From G963666935 sp963666935 (GTDB taxonomy: Bacteria; Bacillota; Clostridia; Christensenellales; CAG-138), in assembly GCA_963666935.1 (NCBI GenBank), contig OY762936.1:1364001-1428000 (forward strand): a DNA stretch of 64,000 nt, read 5' to 3'. The notes below the pieces were generated by a model. The model searched no databases and had not been told where the DNA came from. It saw only the letters and a list, made by a program, of their open reading frames with translations. How positions within the stretch are numbered: the first letter of the stretch is position 1; every line of letters begins with the position of its first letter. Below, in pieces: positions 14,939 to 23,240 of the stretch. Made by a program: the position numbers and the translations under genes.

Positions 14939-15202
14939 ATGCGAATCATCTGGTTCAGACTGCGCACGGAAAACAACAAGCGCATTTGCTTGCCTATTTC
15001 CTGCAATGTCTTTCGGGAGCTGCTGGATAGCATTCACGACGTATTGACATTTCTGTGCATTTTTGCGCCGAAATCACATATCGCTCCCAAGGCGTTCACC
15101 CGGCTTTTTATGGAGTTTTTCGGCTCAATCAGCGAGGATGGACCTTATGACCTAATCGATGTTACTGCCGATAAAGTGCAGTTTTCGATCAAAGTCATGT
15201 AG
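14939..15202 (+). CDS. Small protein of the yvl-like operon, unknown function
   Basis: This is an 87-residue protein of unrecognised family starting MRIIWFRLRTENNKRICLP. It has a middle hydrophobic stretch (DVLTFLCIFAP) too short for a confident membrane segment, and a C-terminal DLIDVTADKVQFSIKVM strand pair resembling the end of the preceding protein. An upstream ATG at 14924 would overlap the preceding gene by 11 bases; either start is possible. Its place between SHOCT-like and YvlD-like genes suggests a shared envelope-related role. Confidence 0.6.
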   Translation: MRIIWFRLRTENNKRICLPISCNVFRELLDSIHDVLTFLCIFAPKSHIAPKAFTRLFMEFFGSISEDGPYDLIDVTADKVQFSIKVM

Positions 15203-15221
15203 CGGTAAGTGGGGGGTAAAT

Positions 15222-15584
15222 ATGGAAAAGCTGTTTTACAAATATTGTTTTTCGGTATTGTCGATCTACCTTGTTTCATTGCTGATCAGCACGGTGTATC
15301 TCAAAAGCGTTTATTCTCTGCTTTTCGTAGGGCTGATCCTGTTGATCATAAATCTGGTGCTTAGGCCGATCTTGCTTATAATCGTCTTGCCGATCAACCT
15401 TTTGACCTTTGGGCTTTGCAGTGTGGTGGTGAACGCGCTGACGGTCATGATTGCAGATGCCATCGTTCCAGGCGTGGACATGGGTGGTTTTTTTAATTCA
15501 CTGCTTGTGGCGCTTCTCATCGTGGGCTTCAACGGCCTGCTCATGGATTTGAATCAGGTCGCTCACCAGCCAAAATGCAACTAA
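15222..15584 (+). CDS. YvlD-like small membrane protein (phage holin family 4 superfamily)
   Basis: This 120-residue protein has four predicted membrane helices (about residues 8-26, 31-56, 60-82 and 90-108) and the family's NLVLRPILLIIVLPINLLT core. It belongs to the pfam04020/YvlD group, small four-helix membrane proteins linked to envelope stress, not true holins. ATG 15222 follows GTGGGGGG with good spacing. It is the last gene of the operon that starts at 14080. Confidence 0.85.
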   Translation: MEKLFYKYCFSVLSIYLVSLLISTVYLKSVYSLLFVGLILLIINLVLRPILLIIVLPINLLTFGLCSVVVNALTVMIADAIVPGVDMGGFFNSLLVALLIVGFNGLLMDLNQVAHQPKCN

Positions 15585-15594
15585 AATCAAAAAA

Positions 15595-15641
15595 CCAAAC
15601 GCAAAGGGCATCCCTTTTGGGATGCCCTTTGCGTTTGGTAC
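15595..15641 (-). terminator. Very strong hairpin, terminator on the minus strand, adjoining a tRNA-end-like sequence
   Basis: A perfect 20-base-pair stem with a TTTT loop spans 15595-15638. On the minus strand it runs into GGTTTTTTGATTTT, as a terminator should; on the plus strand there is no T-tract, although it may still stop the yvl-like operon. Directly before the stem on the minus strand stands CACTCGTACCA, which looks like the 3' CCA end of a tRNA gene, yet no tRNA body is present. A very similar hairpin terminates the real tRNA-Leu at 27051-27097. Confidence 0.7.
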
Positions 15642-15762
15642 GAGTGTTCATAAGAACAAACACGGAATACCGCATAAAATAATGGTTTTTGGCATCAGGC
15701 AAACGAGTATTGCAGATTGAGAGCAATCGAAAGCGGTCTTACCTTTGCGACAGATTGATGGA

Positions 15763-16629
15763 TTATTTTCTTACGGGTACCCAAATCCAACAGGTATAAT
15801 CACTCGATGATGGGTCGCCATCTGGATAGATTTCAATGTCTGGGGCATCCGCATATTGGTATCCACTACCGGGGAGCCATTCAGTCATAACGCGTTGCTG
15901 CATTGCCTGAATGGCGGTTGGCATCGGCCCTTTACATTCAAAAATTGCCCATGTGCAGTCAGGGACCTGATATTCATACATCCCATCGGGCACAGGCTGA
16001 TTACTGGACACTGCGATATAGTAGTCAAATTTGCCTGTGTGCTGCCAATCGCCCACGCTGATGCCCAGAATCCCTGTGAGCTTGTTGTCCATTAGTTTAC
16101 ATAACTGCGGAATTGTGCCTTTTTGTCCATGTTCCGCCCAGAACTTGGGAACCTCTGTAAACCCTTCCTGCTTTTCCGGAGTCCAACTTGATTCCAGCTT
16201 TACACCAATAATGCGGAACGCTTCTTTTTTCTCAACGCGATAATTCATTCCAGCTTCACCTCGTATGGTAATTTTGAAGCTGATGGGATGGTAGGCTTTC
16301 AGGTTAACCCCTTCCTTCCGAGCGGCGGAAGGCGTTACACCATGGATGCTTTGAAACGCACGGTTAAATGCCGTTGGGGAATCGTATCCATAACGGAGCG
16401 CAATATCAATTATCTTCTCATCGCTGTTTTGCAGATCAAATGCGGCTCTTGTCATTCTCCGTCTGCGGATATATTCCGAAAGTGGTACATTTGCCATGTA
16501 TGAGAACATCCGCTGAAAGTGGAAATTGGAGCAACAGGCAAGTTTAGCAACATGGTTAAGATCAATTTCCCCGTCTAAATGATCCTCGATATAACGTAGT
16601 GCGTCGTTTAATTGTCCTAGCCAATCCAT
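15763..16629 (-). CDS. AraC family regulator with GyrI-like effector-binding domain
   Basis: This is a 288-residue transcription factor. Residues 1-110 are two AraC-type helix-turn-helices (LNHVAKLACCSNFHFQRMFS and DIALRYGYDSPTAFNRAFQ, ending GVTPSAARK). Residues about 125-288 form a GyrI/Rob-like ligand-binding domain with FRIIGVKLE, FDYYIAVSS, YEYQVPDCTWAIFE and PDIEIYPDGD. Proteins of this build (Rob, SoxS-like with GyrI) sense amphipathic or toxic small molecules. The gene stands alone on the minus strand next to the AT-rich transporter island; its targets are unknown. Confidence 0.9.
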   Translation of the reverse strand: MDWLGQLNDALRYIEDHLDGEIDLNHVAKLACCSNFHFQRMFSYMANVPLSEYIRRRRMTRAAFDLQNSDEKIIDIALRYGYDSPTAFNRAFQSIHGVTPSAARKEGVNLKAYHPISFKITIRGEAGMNYRVEKKEAFRIIGVKLESSWTPEKQEGFTEVPKFWAEHGQKGTIPQLCKLMDNKLTGILGISVGDWQHTGKFDYYIAVSSNQPVPDGMYEYQVPDCTWAIFECKGPMPTAIQAMQQRVMTEWLPGSGYQYADAPDIEIYPDGDPSSSDYTCWIWVPVRK

Positions 16630-16850
16630 ACCATCATCCTCTTACCGATACTTTACCTCATTTGATTCTCGCTGACCTCTTATTCCTTGCCGGATCTGGA
16701 GAGCTTTGAATATTCTCATATTCTGCCGTTTTGTCCAGTCTCTCAATAAATAATTTTGAATAACCGATTATTGATATTATTAAACCATGTTTTGCGTTTT
16801 GCTTCATTATATCATCTTTATCCATGCTCAAAACCCATTTTCAAAATAAA

Positions 16851-16894
16851 AATCGTTTCTACAGAACGATTCCTTAATTCCTGTAGAAACGATT
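16851..16894 (-). terminator. Terminator-like inverted repeat, minus strand
   Basis: A 14-base stem (AATCGTTTCTACAG paired with CTGTAGAAACGATT) is followed on the minus strand by TTTTTATTTT. There is no gene upstream of it on that strand, only the tRNA-end-like sequence CACTCGTACCA. Confidence 0.65.
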
Positions 16895-16910
16895 TTGGTA
16901 CGAGTGGTGA

Positions 16911-16922
16911 TACAGCATTTAC
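16911..16922 (+). repeat. Left copy of 12-base direct repeat flanking the transporter island
   Basis: TACAGCATTTAC recurs exactly at 26826-26837, on the same strand, just beyond the last gene of the AT-rich transporter cassette. The match continues imperfectly upstream (CGAG-GGT-G- pattern). It may be an attachment-site core. Confidence 0.4.
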
Positions 16923-16925
16923 GAG

Positions 16926-16950
16926 AAAAGCCCCATTTCATCGGGGTTTT
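16926..16950. terminator. Bidirectional terminator-like hairpin
   Basis: CCCC and GGGG arms (16931-16934 and 16943-16946) are flanked by AAAAG and TTTT, giving a short symmetrical stem usable in both directions. Confidence 0.45.
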
Positions 16951-17092
16951 GGCGATCAAAAGGCAGTGTTTATCTCTAACAATTGAATAAAACCGAGGCG
17001 TTTTCTCCTCCTCTTTGAGAGGTTTATACCGTAACGAGGACGAGATCGTTAAACGTATTAATTTCTTACTCAATTCTGTTTAGCTTGTGGCA

Positions 17093-17140
17093 AATCGCCA
17101 TTTTATGTGCAAAATTGCGTAGAATGGCGATTGCATTTTT
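17093..17140 (+). terminator. Terminator-like hairpin upstream of AraC gene
   Basis: The inverted repeat AATCGCCATT/AATGGCGATT (17093-17102 and 17123-17132) is followed by GCATTTTT. It would insulate the AraC gene from upstream transcription. Confidence 0.6.
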
Positions 17141-17176
17141 AAAAAATAAAATACTGTGCTAGAATTTAATTTGGTA

Positions 17177-17182
17177 TATAAT
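17177..17182 (+). promoter_or_regulatory. TATAAT -10 box of the AraC gene
   Basis: A perfect TATAAT overlaps the first in-frame ATG (17181). If it is used, transcription starts near 17189 and translation must start later, at GTG 17214. The -35 region is poor, as for an activated promoter. Confidence 0.5.
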
Positions 17183-17213
17183 GATTGTTAAATTTTATAT
17201 TGTGGAGGACATA

Positions 17214-18155
17214 GTGGAAGAAATAATAATTGAGTCCTTTTTGGATACATATAATAATACAGTCTGCAACATCGAAAGATACACATTTTCACCAGCAATT
17301 ATATTAGAATTTTCCCAACTGAATTCGAAAGATAATGCGGAAGAAACGCACAAAGGGATGAATCAATTCCGAATTGATTATACGAGAATAGGGCGATTTG
17401 AATGTGAATTTCCAGATCGCACCTTTTCTTATCGTGGAAAGAATGAGATTACACTCCTTGCCACACCAAAAAGGCCGGATTGGGTTTCGAATGCAAGTAT
17501 TCCAACCGGCATATACCATGGTTGCGCATTGATAGTTATGATGGATAAGCTGGATGACAGCGATGGTGCTCTTTTAAGGAAATTGGGAGTATCTGTCAAT
17601 GAACTAACTAAAAAAACGGATATCGATCAGCGTTGGCAGAAGCTTGTTAACGCTGATCGTCTTGTGGAACTCTTTGATGATATTTACAGCGCACATTCGG
17701 TGTCTAACTGCGAAATTTTGTATCTAAGGTCGTTAGAGATATTAGTGTACATTTCTCAAAACAATTGTTGTGACTTAAAAAACAGAGGTAAAACCGACTT
17801 TTATTCTGCCAAACAGGTAAGAAATGTAAAGGGTGTACATGATTTTATATTACTCAACTATGCGCAGAGCATTTCCTTTGAGGCGCTTGTCCATGATTAT
17901 AACATCGGCTACTCTGTTTTCAATAAGGTTTTTAAAACAATATATGGTGAATCACCATATCAATATCTAAAAAAGATTCGTATCAATTTGGCGGCGCAGA
18001 AACTATTAGAAACGAAATTGAGTATCTTAGAAATTTCAAGTTCTGTAGGTTATGATAATCCAAGCAAATTTTCAAACGCTTTTAAATCGGTTATTGGTGT
18101 TCTCCCGCGCACATTTCGAAAAGAAAAAAACGGAATGGAGCATTTAAGAACGTAA
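17214..18155 (+). CDS. AraC family regulator of the transporter island
   Basis: This protein of about 313 residues has an N-terminal ligand domain of PchR/YbtA-like appearance (a GRFECEFPDRTFSYRGKNEI stretch, then STHGCAL-type strand IYHGCALIVMM). Its C-terminal AraC DNA-binding domain covers the last 100 residues (ISFEALVHDYNIGYSVFNKV, then LEISSSVGYDNPSKFSNAFK and GVLPRTFRKEK). Regulators of this kind control siderophore and metallophore uptake. GTG 17214 with GGAGGA 4 bases upstream is preferred to ATG 17181, which overlaps the likely -10 box. The gene precedes the importer cassette on the same strand and is separated from it by a terminator, so it probably activates the cassette. Confidence 0.85.
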   Translation: MEEIIIESFLDTYNNTVCNIERYTFSPAIILEFSQLNSKDNAEETHKGMNQFRIDYTRIGRFECEFPDRTFSYRGKNEITLLATPKRPDWVSNASIPTGIYHGCALIVMMDKLDDSDGALLRKLGVSVNELTKKTDIDQRWQKLVNADRLVELFDDIYSAHSVSNCEILYLRSLEILVYISQNNCCDLKNRGKTDFYSAKQVRNVKGVHDFILLNYAQSISFEALVHDYNIGYSVFNKVFKTIYGESPYQYLKKIRINLAAQKLLETKLSILEISSSVGYDNPSKFSNAFKSVIGVLPRTFRKEKNGMEHLRT

Positions 18156-18190
18156 CGGGGTAGAAATCTAATCTGATGCGTTTTAGAATG

Positions 18191-18228
18191 CTGTGGTAGT
18201 TAGTCGATGCTAACTACCACAGTTTTTT
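18191..18228 (+). terminator. Intrinsic terminator after the AraC gene
   Basis: A 13-base perfect stem (CTGTGGTAGTTAG/CTAACTACCACAG) with a 6-base loop, followed by TTTTTT. It separates the regulator from the transporter operon 30 bases downstream. Confidence 0.9.
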
Positions 18229-18259
18229 ATTAAGTAATTTTTAAGAGAGGTAAGAATAA

Positions 18260-19879
18260 ATGAAAAAAGTTTTAACTATGATTGTGGCACTAGTATTGGT
18301 CTTAGGGCTTGCCGCATGCAGCTCGGGGATCACGGAAGCGACTTCTTCGGATCCCACCATCAACGTTTCCGATGAAACGCCAAGTATTTCTATGGAGACT
18401 GAGGGTACCTCTGCAGAAGCTGAAAAGACGACGCTGCGTTTAGGAGTGGTAAGTGATTTCAAAGCTCGTCAGGAAGCGCTTACATTGATAAGCGACCCCT
18501 TAGTTGGCTTGGATGATACTTACAGCGCGACGCCGTGGCTGATCAAAGACTGGACGATCAATGAAGACGCAACGGAATATACGCTTTATCTTCAGGAAGG
18601 CGTAACCTTTTCCGATGGAACTCCGTTTAATGCCGAAGTATGCAAGTATAATCTTGAGGCCTTAGGCGCTTTGTATTACTGCTCCTACGTTTATGCATTA
18701 GACTCCATTGAAGTGGTTGACGACTATACACTAACTGTTCATTTCACCTCTACAACTCTGTCCTTTATGGAGCAGATATTCAAGATTTGCGCTTTGCCGA
18801 TTGATAGCGTTGACGAAAATGGAAACATTATTAACTTCATTGGCACGGGTCCTTTTATACTGACGGATTATGAAGAAAACGTTGAAGCTACGTTAGAGCG
18901 GAATGATGAATACTGGTATGCGGAAAGAATGCCCAAAGTCACTAAGGTGAAGTGGCTCGTTATCGGCGACGCAGACGCACGGGTTTTGGCTTTGGAAAGT
19001 GATCAGGTGGATGTAATCGGGTATACGGAACACTCCAGCGATCTTCCGCATTCGAGTATTGCCTCTTTTGAGGGCAAAGATGGGTATAACCTTACAGAAG
19101 AAGATCCAGAAGCTTATATTTCTGTTATTTCGATCGGTATGAATTGGACACGCGAGCCCTTAAAAGATCAGGCTCTTCGTTCCGCTATGGAATATGCCGT
19201 GAACAGAGAAGAACTGGCGGAAACGGTCTTCTTCGGCGCGGCGAACGCCTGTGGTCATATGACGAATCCGACGTTCACCGACGGCTCCGATCAAGTGGAC
19301 GCGTTTACATACGACGTTGATAAGGCAATGGAAATTCTGGACGAAGCCGGGTATGTGCTGGAAAACGGTATTCTCAAAAAAGACGGAACGCCTATTGAGT
19401 TGGAGTATGTAACGACGACAAGCACCGAAGACAAAGACTTTGCGGTGTATATTCAATCAAACCTTAAAGAAATCGGTATTACCGTTAATATTACGGCTCT
19501 GGAGAACGAACAAGCGGCAGAACGCATGAAGAGTGGTGATTATAATTTGGCCAAGGGAGCTTATTGGTTTGAACCGACAGTCAATGCTTTGTCGTTTTAT
19601 GGTCTGGAAGATGAACACAATCCCATGGGCTCTTACGGAGGACTGGGTTACGGTGTAAACAGTGAAGTCACAACACTTGGACAAACGCTACTGATCGCAA
19701 AAAACAGTGAAGAACTTCAAAAAGCAGCAAATGACTTCTGGCAGGCGAATTATGAGGCGTGCCCCACGATTCCTATCGTTACCTGGTATCGGACCGCTAT
19801 CTATAACGATAACTTTGCAGGATTTAATTACAATAATAACTATTTTGTAATCGACCTTTCAGAAGTAACGGTGAAGTAA
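18260..19879 (+). CDS. ABC transporter substrate-binding lipoprotein, peptide/nickel family, second cassette
   Basis: This 539-residue lipoprotein (lipobox LAAC, Cys20) has a Ser/Thr-rich linker and then an SBP_bac_5 domain with YTLYLQEGVTFSDGTPFNAE, FIGTGPFILTDYEENV and a C-terminal region ending in a YNNNYFVIDLSEV strand. Compared with the receptor at 693 it is clearly a different paralog. The operon is tightly packed: the next gene begins 2 bases after its stop. In this family NikA-like members bind nickel chelates and CntA-like members bind metallophores; the AraC regulator and the IrtAB/YbtPQ-like pair downstream point to a metal-chelate ligand, but this is inference. Confidence 0.88.
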   Translation: MKKVLTMIVALVLVLGLAACSSGITEATSSDPTINVSDETPSISMETEGTSAEAEKTTLRLGVVSDFKARQEALTLISDPLVGLDDTYSATPWLIKDWTINEDATEYTLYLQEGVTFSDGTPFNAEVCKYNLEALGALYYCSYVYALDSIEVVDDYTLTVHFTSTTLSFMEQIFKICALPIDSVDENGNIINFIGTGPFILTDYEENVEATLERNDEYWYAERMPKVTKVKWLVIGDADARVLALESDQVDVIGYTEHSSDLPHSSIASFEGKDGYNLTEEDPEAYISVISIGMNWTREPLKDQALRSAMEYAVNREELAETVFFGAANACGHMTNPTFTDGSDQVDAFTYDVDKAMEILDEAGYVLENGILKKDGTPIELEYVTTTSTEDKDFAVYIQSNLKEIGITVNITALENEQAAERMKSGDYNLAKGAYWFEPTVNALSFYGLEDEHNPMGSYGGLGYGVNSEVTTLGQTLLIAKNSEELQKAANDFWQANYEACPTIPIVTWYRTAIYNDNFAGFNYNNNYFVIDLSEVTVK

Positions 19880-19881
19880 CA

Positions 19882-20823
19882 ATGGGTCGTAAAACGATCC
19901 GGCGTGTCATTCTTATTATTCCGACAATCATTCTGGTGTCTCTGCTATCATTTGCTCTGCTATACTTAGCGCCGGGTGATACAGCCATGTTAGTTCTGCG
20001 GGAAAAAGGCAATACCATCCTTGTGCCTGAGCAAGAAGCAGAGGCGTTCGCGGAGAGTCAGGGGCTAAATGCAGGCTTTTTTGAACAGTATCTAAGCTGG
20101 TTTGGCGGAGTGGCACAAGGGGATTTGGGGACTTCTTTCTTAGATGGTCAAAACATCAACGGAAGAATTGCATCTGCAATGGGAAAGACACTACTCATGA
20201 CATTGGTCGCTTTAGGAATCTATATTGTTTTCGGAGTGGCGACAGGCGTTCTTTCGGCGGTGTACAACAATGGTATTGTGGACAGGATTGCAAAATACTG
20301 GGCGGTTCTGTCCACCGCTATCCCGGTTTTTTGGATTGCTTTATTTATTGTGTGGATTTTTAGCGTTAAGCTGGGTATTTTACACACTGTTGGAAGCAGG
20401 GACAACAGCAGTCTGATTTTACCTGGCGTACTAATGGGGCTTGTCTATGCCGGTAATCTAATCGTAATTGTCAAAGAGAAAACTTTGCTTGTATTAGAGG
20501 AACCTTTCGTATTGAATGCACGGGCACTGGGAGTAAAAAGGATAGTCATTCTACGAAGTCATGTGCTGAAAAGCATCCTCGCTCCTGTTATTGCGACCGC
20601 AACACTTGCATTTTCAAACTTCATTGGTTCAAGTGTGTTGATGGAAAACATTTTTTCACTATCGGGGTACGGAACGCTATTAATGGATGCGATTAACATA
20701 AAGGATTACATGATCGTCGCCAGTGCAACATTGATCCTCGGAATTTTAGTATGCGTCTCAAATATGATTGCAGACATCATCTATGGTTTAATAGATCGGA
20801 GAGAGGTGCCGGATGAGAGTTAG
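19882..20823 (+). CDS. ABC transporter permease, DppB/NikB type, second cassette
   Basis: This 313-residue, six-helix permease begins with RRVILIIPTIILVSLLSFAL and has the periplasmic LAPGDTA motif near residue 33. The EAA loop reads PFVLNARALGVKRIVILRSH. It starts 2 bases after the receptor gene and overlaps the next gene by 11 bases, so the genes are translationally coupled. It forms the pore with the following permease. Confidence 0.9.
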   Translation: MGRKTIRRVILIIPTIILVSLLSFALLYLAPGDTAMLVLREKGNTILVPEQEAEAFAESQGLNAGFFEQYLSWFGGVAQGDLGTSFLDGQNINGRIASAMGKTLLMTLVALGIYIVFGVATGVLSAVYNNGIVDRIAKYWAVLSTAIPVFWIALFIVWIFSVKLGILHTVGSRDNSSLILPGVLMGLVYAGNLIVIVKEKTLLVLEEPFVLNARALGVKRIVILRSHVLKSILAPVIATATLAFSNFIGSSVLMENIFSLSGYGTLLMDAINIKDYMIVASATLILGILVCVSNMIADIIYGLIDRREVPDES

Positions 20824-21637
20824 TAACAAAAGGAATCGTGCAAGAATATCCATATTCCTTACGGCTATCTTCCTTCTGATTATTTTGGCTTCGGGGATCA
20901 TTTTTCCTAAAGCCAATGCTTTTAATACTGCGGAAAAATTGTCTTCTCCTTCCTATCAGCATCTTTTTGGGACAGACCAATTTGGACGAGATGTATTTAT
21001 TCGCACCATACATGGTTTCAGGTATACTTTTGTGCTTGCCGTAATAGCGCAGGTGATTTCTTTTTCGCTTGGGTTGGTTTTAGGGGTGATCTTAGGTTAC
21101 TATGGGGGCTGTTTTGACGAAATATTCTTTCAATTATCAAACGTAGTGCTTAGTTTCCCCATGATTATCATCGCAATACTTCTGGCCGGTCTTACCGGGG
21201 CAAATATGGGATGCCTGATGATATTGATTGCTACTTACGGCATAATAACGAACTCCAAAATTGTCCGAAGTGAAGTGAAAGTTATTAAGAATGCAGATTA
21301 TATCAAAACGCTTCGTATACTTGGGGCCAGTGATTTTTTAATTATTACAAAGCACTTGATCCGCAAAAGCCTCCGGGTACTGCTGCCGTCCTTTGGTCTG
21401 CTTATTGGCCATGTTATCATTTCCATATCGACGTATTCATTTATGGGGTTTGGTGTTCAACCGCCTCAGCCGGAAATCGGCAATATGCTTCAGGAGTCTG
21501 TACGCTTTATGGGCAGTGCACCATGGCTGATGATTTTACCTGGACTGTTTCAATTTGTGGCCGTACTTTTGATGTTGAATCTATCTCGCAATATCAAGCT
21601 GCTTGCTCTGGAATCAGGGGGGATGGTCAATGGGTAA
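20813..21637 (+). CDS. ABC transporter permease, DppC/NikC type, second cassette
   Basis: This 274-residue permease carries the family signature HLFGTDQFGRDVFIR near residue 45 and five to six membrane helices; the EAA loop is LRILGASDFLIITKHLIRKS. It overlaps the genes on both sides (11 and 8 bases). Base composition is AT-richer than in the flanking housekeeping genes. Confidence 0.9.
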   Translation: MRVSNKRNRARISIFLTAIFLLIILASGIIFPKANAFNTAEKLSSPSYQHLFGTDQFGRDVFIRTIHGFRYTFVLAVIAQVISFSLGLVLGVILGYYGGCFDEIFFQLSNVVLSFPMIIIAILLAGLTGANMGCLMILIATYGIITNSKIVRSEVKVIKNADYIKTLRILGASDFLIITKHLIRKSLRVLLPSFGLLIGHVIISISTYSFMGFGVQPPQPEIGNMLQESVRFMGSAPWLMILPGLFQFVAVLLMLNLSRNIKLLALESGGMVNG

Positions 21638-22457
21638 TGAATTACTGAAAATAAAAAATCTAAAAATAACCATCAAAGAGAGTAATGCAGAAGAACATCT
21701 GGTGGATGGCGTTGATCTATCTGTGAAAAAAAACTCCATTTGTGCCCTTGTGGGTAACAGTGGATGTGGGAAAAGTTTGATTGCATCCTCAATCGTGGGT
21801 GTCTTAGCCGAAAATTTGTATACAGAAGGCGACGTTATATATCGCGGAGAAAATTTGCTCACACTGACGGAAAAACAACTGAATTCTATTCGCGGGAAAC
21901 AAATTGGCATTGTTATGCAGAATTGCGCGGGATCTCTTAACCCACTGATTAAAAACGGAAAACAGTTGTCGTTGGTCATACGGGCGCACGGTTATCATGG
22001 CGAAAGCCCAAAGAAAATCGCTCTGCGAGTCTTGGAACAGGTAAAACTGGAATGCCCTGAGCGAATTTTAAGAGAATACCCTCATCAACTAAGCGGAGGG
22101 ATGAAGCAGCGTCTTTTGACGGCGATTGGAATGTGCAGCTCTCCGAAACTCCTTATTATGGACGAGCCTACAAAGGGCATGGATGTTATTTTGCGCAATC
22201 AGGTTGTCGGTATGATCGGCAGACTGCACAGGGAAACGGGCGTTACAATTTTGCTCATTACTCACGATTTGAATATGGCTCACAAGCTATCAGATTATTG
22301 TTATGTAATGAATAAGGGGCGTATCGTTACCCATGGGGAGACGAACGTGCTTTTTGCATCTAATAAAGACCCGAATTTGGTCGGCCTGCTGGCTGCCGAA
22401 CATCAATTGACCCGATTCTTTACAGAAGCGGAAAAGGAAGAAGCATGCTTGAAATAA
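21630..22457 (+). CDS. ABC transporter ATP-binding protein, DppD/NikD type, second cassette
   Basis: This 275-residue ATPase has Walker A GNSGCGKSL, signature LSGGMKQRL, Walker B LLIMDEPTKGMD and H-loop LLITHDLN. It lacks the Cys-containing C-terminal extension of long DppD proteins, as NikD does. The start at ATG 21630 overlaps the permease by 8 bases and has GGGGGGATGG just upstream; it overlaps the next ATPase by 13 bases. Confidence 0.88.
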   Translation: MGNELLKIKNLKITIKESNAEEHLVDGVDLSVKKNSICALVGNSGCGKSLIASSIVGVLAENLYTEGDVIYRGENLLTLTEKQLNSIRGKQIGIVMQNCAGSLNPLIKNGKQLSLVIRAHGYHGESPKKIALRVLEQVKLECPERILREYPHQLSGGMKQRLLTAIGMCSSPKLLIMDEPTKGMDVILRNQVVGMIGRLHRETGVTILLITHDLNMAHKLSDYCYVMNKGRIVTHGETNVLFASNKDPNLVGLLAAEHQLTRFFTEAEKEEACLK

Positions 22458-23212
22458 GGAATGTCCATGTAAGCGTGGACAATGGATTGTTTGTATCTAA
22501 GAAAAAAGAAATCCTGTCAGGTATCAGCTTTTCTCTGCCGGATGGAGAAACCCTTGGTATCGTTGGGAAAAGCGGAAGCGGGAAAACGACGATTGCTAAT
22601 GTGATTTTCGGGTTGGTTCGTTGTCGTTCAGGGGAGTTGCTGATTGACGGAAAGGAGGCACGTACGGAGTACAGCCGACTGGAACTGGCAAAAAGGGTGC
22701 AAATGGTTACCCAAAATCCCGAAACCAGCTTCGACACTGACCTATCAATTCGCAAAAGTTTTGTTGAAATCCTAAAAATACACAGTCAACCGGCAAAGGA
22801 TACCGCGCTGGAGAATGCAGTCAGACCGTTGCTTATGGATGTTGGGTTGGCGGAAGCAGACTTAAACAAACCACCCGGACATTTCAGCGGTGGTGAACTC
22901 CAAAGGCTGAGTATTGTCAGGGCGTTGCTAGTCGCACCCAAAATTATAATTTTTGACGAAGCAGATTCCATGTTGGATACCGCGATTAGAATCAAACTGT
23001 TCGATACAATTAATCAACTCAGGCAGAAATACGGACTAAGTTACATTTATATTACCCATGATATCCGGGTTTTGCCTCATCTCGTAAAAAACGTTTTGGT
23101 TATTGATTCCGGTAAGACGGTGGGATATGGACCGGTGACACTGCTTAAAACCTCTGAGGATCCCTTTATTAAGTCGCTCAGGGATTCCCTTGTCATGGAG
23201 CCACAGAGTTAA
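22445..23212 (+). CDS. ABC transporter ATP-binding protein, DppF/NikE type, second cassette
   Basis: This is the partner ATPase, 255 residues. Walker A is GKSGSGKTT, the signature is FSGGELQRL, and Walker B is IIIFDEADSMLD, where most family members have DEPTSALD; the catalytic Glu is kept. The H-loop is YIYITHDIR. It starts inside the previous gene and ends 28 bases before the first exporter-fold gene, so all seven transport genes look like one transcript. Confidence 0.87.
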   Translation: MLEIRNVHVSVDNGLFVSKKKEILSGISFSLPDGETLGIVGKSGSGKTTIANVIFGLVRCRSGELLIDGKEARTEYSRLELAKRVQMVTQNPETSFDTDLSIRKSFVEILKIHSQPAKDTALENAVRPLLMDVGLAEADLNKPPGHFSGGELQRLSIVRALLVAPKIIIFDEADSMLDTAIRIKLFDTINQLRQKYGLSYIYITHDIRVLPHLVKNVLVIDSGKTVGYGPVTLLKTSEDPFIKSLRDSLVMEPQS

Positions 23213-23240
23213 AAGATTTTCAGAAAGGTTGGGTGATCAA

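Larger units (their letters stand above)
16630..17176. other. AT-rich noncoding stretch with three terminator-like hairpins at island border
   Basis: There is no gene in these 550 bases. They hold a minus-strand terminator-like inverted repeat (16851-16894) adjoining a second copy of the tRNA-end-like CACTCGTACCA (minus strand, 16896-16906), one half of a 12-base direct repeat (16911-16922), a bidirectional hairpin (16926-16950) and a plus-strand terminator-like hairpin (17093-17140). The clustering of stop signals and repeat copies suits the border of an integrated segment. Confidence 0.55.

Noticed and set aside
15637..15760. A complete tRNA gene at the CACTCGTACCA sequence
   Set aside because: No D-, anticodon or T-arm can be folded upstream on the minus strand; only the CCA-like end and terminator are present.
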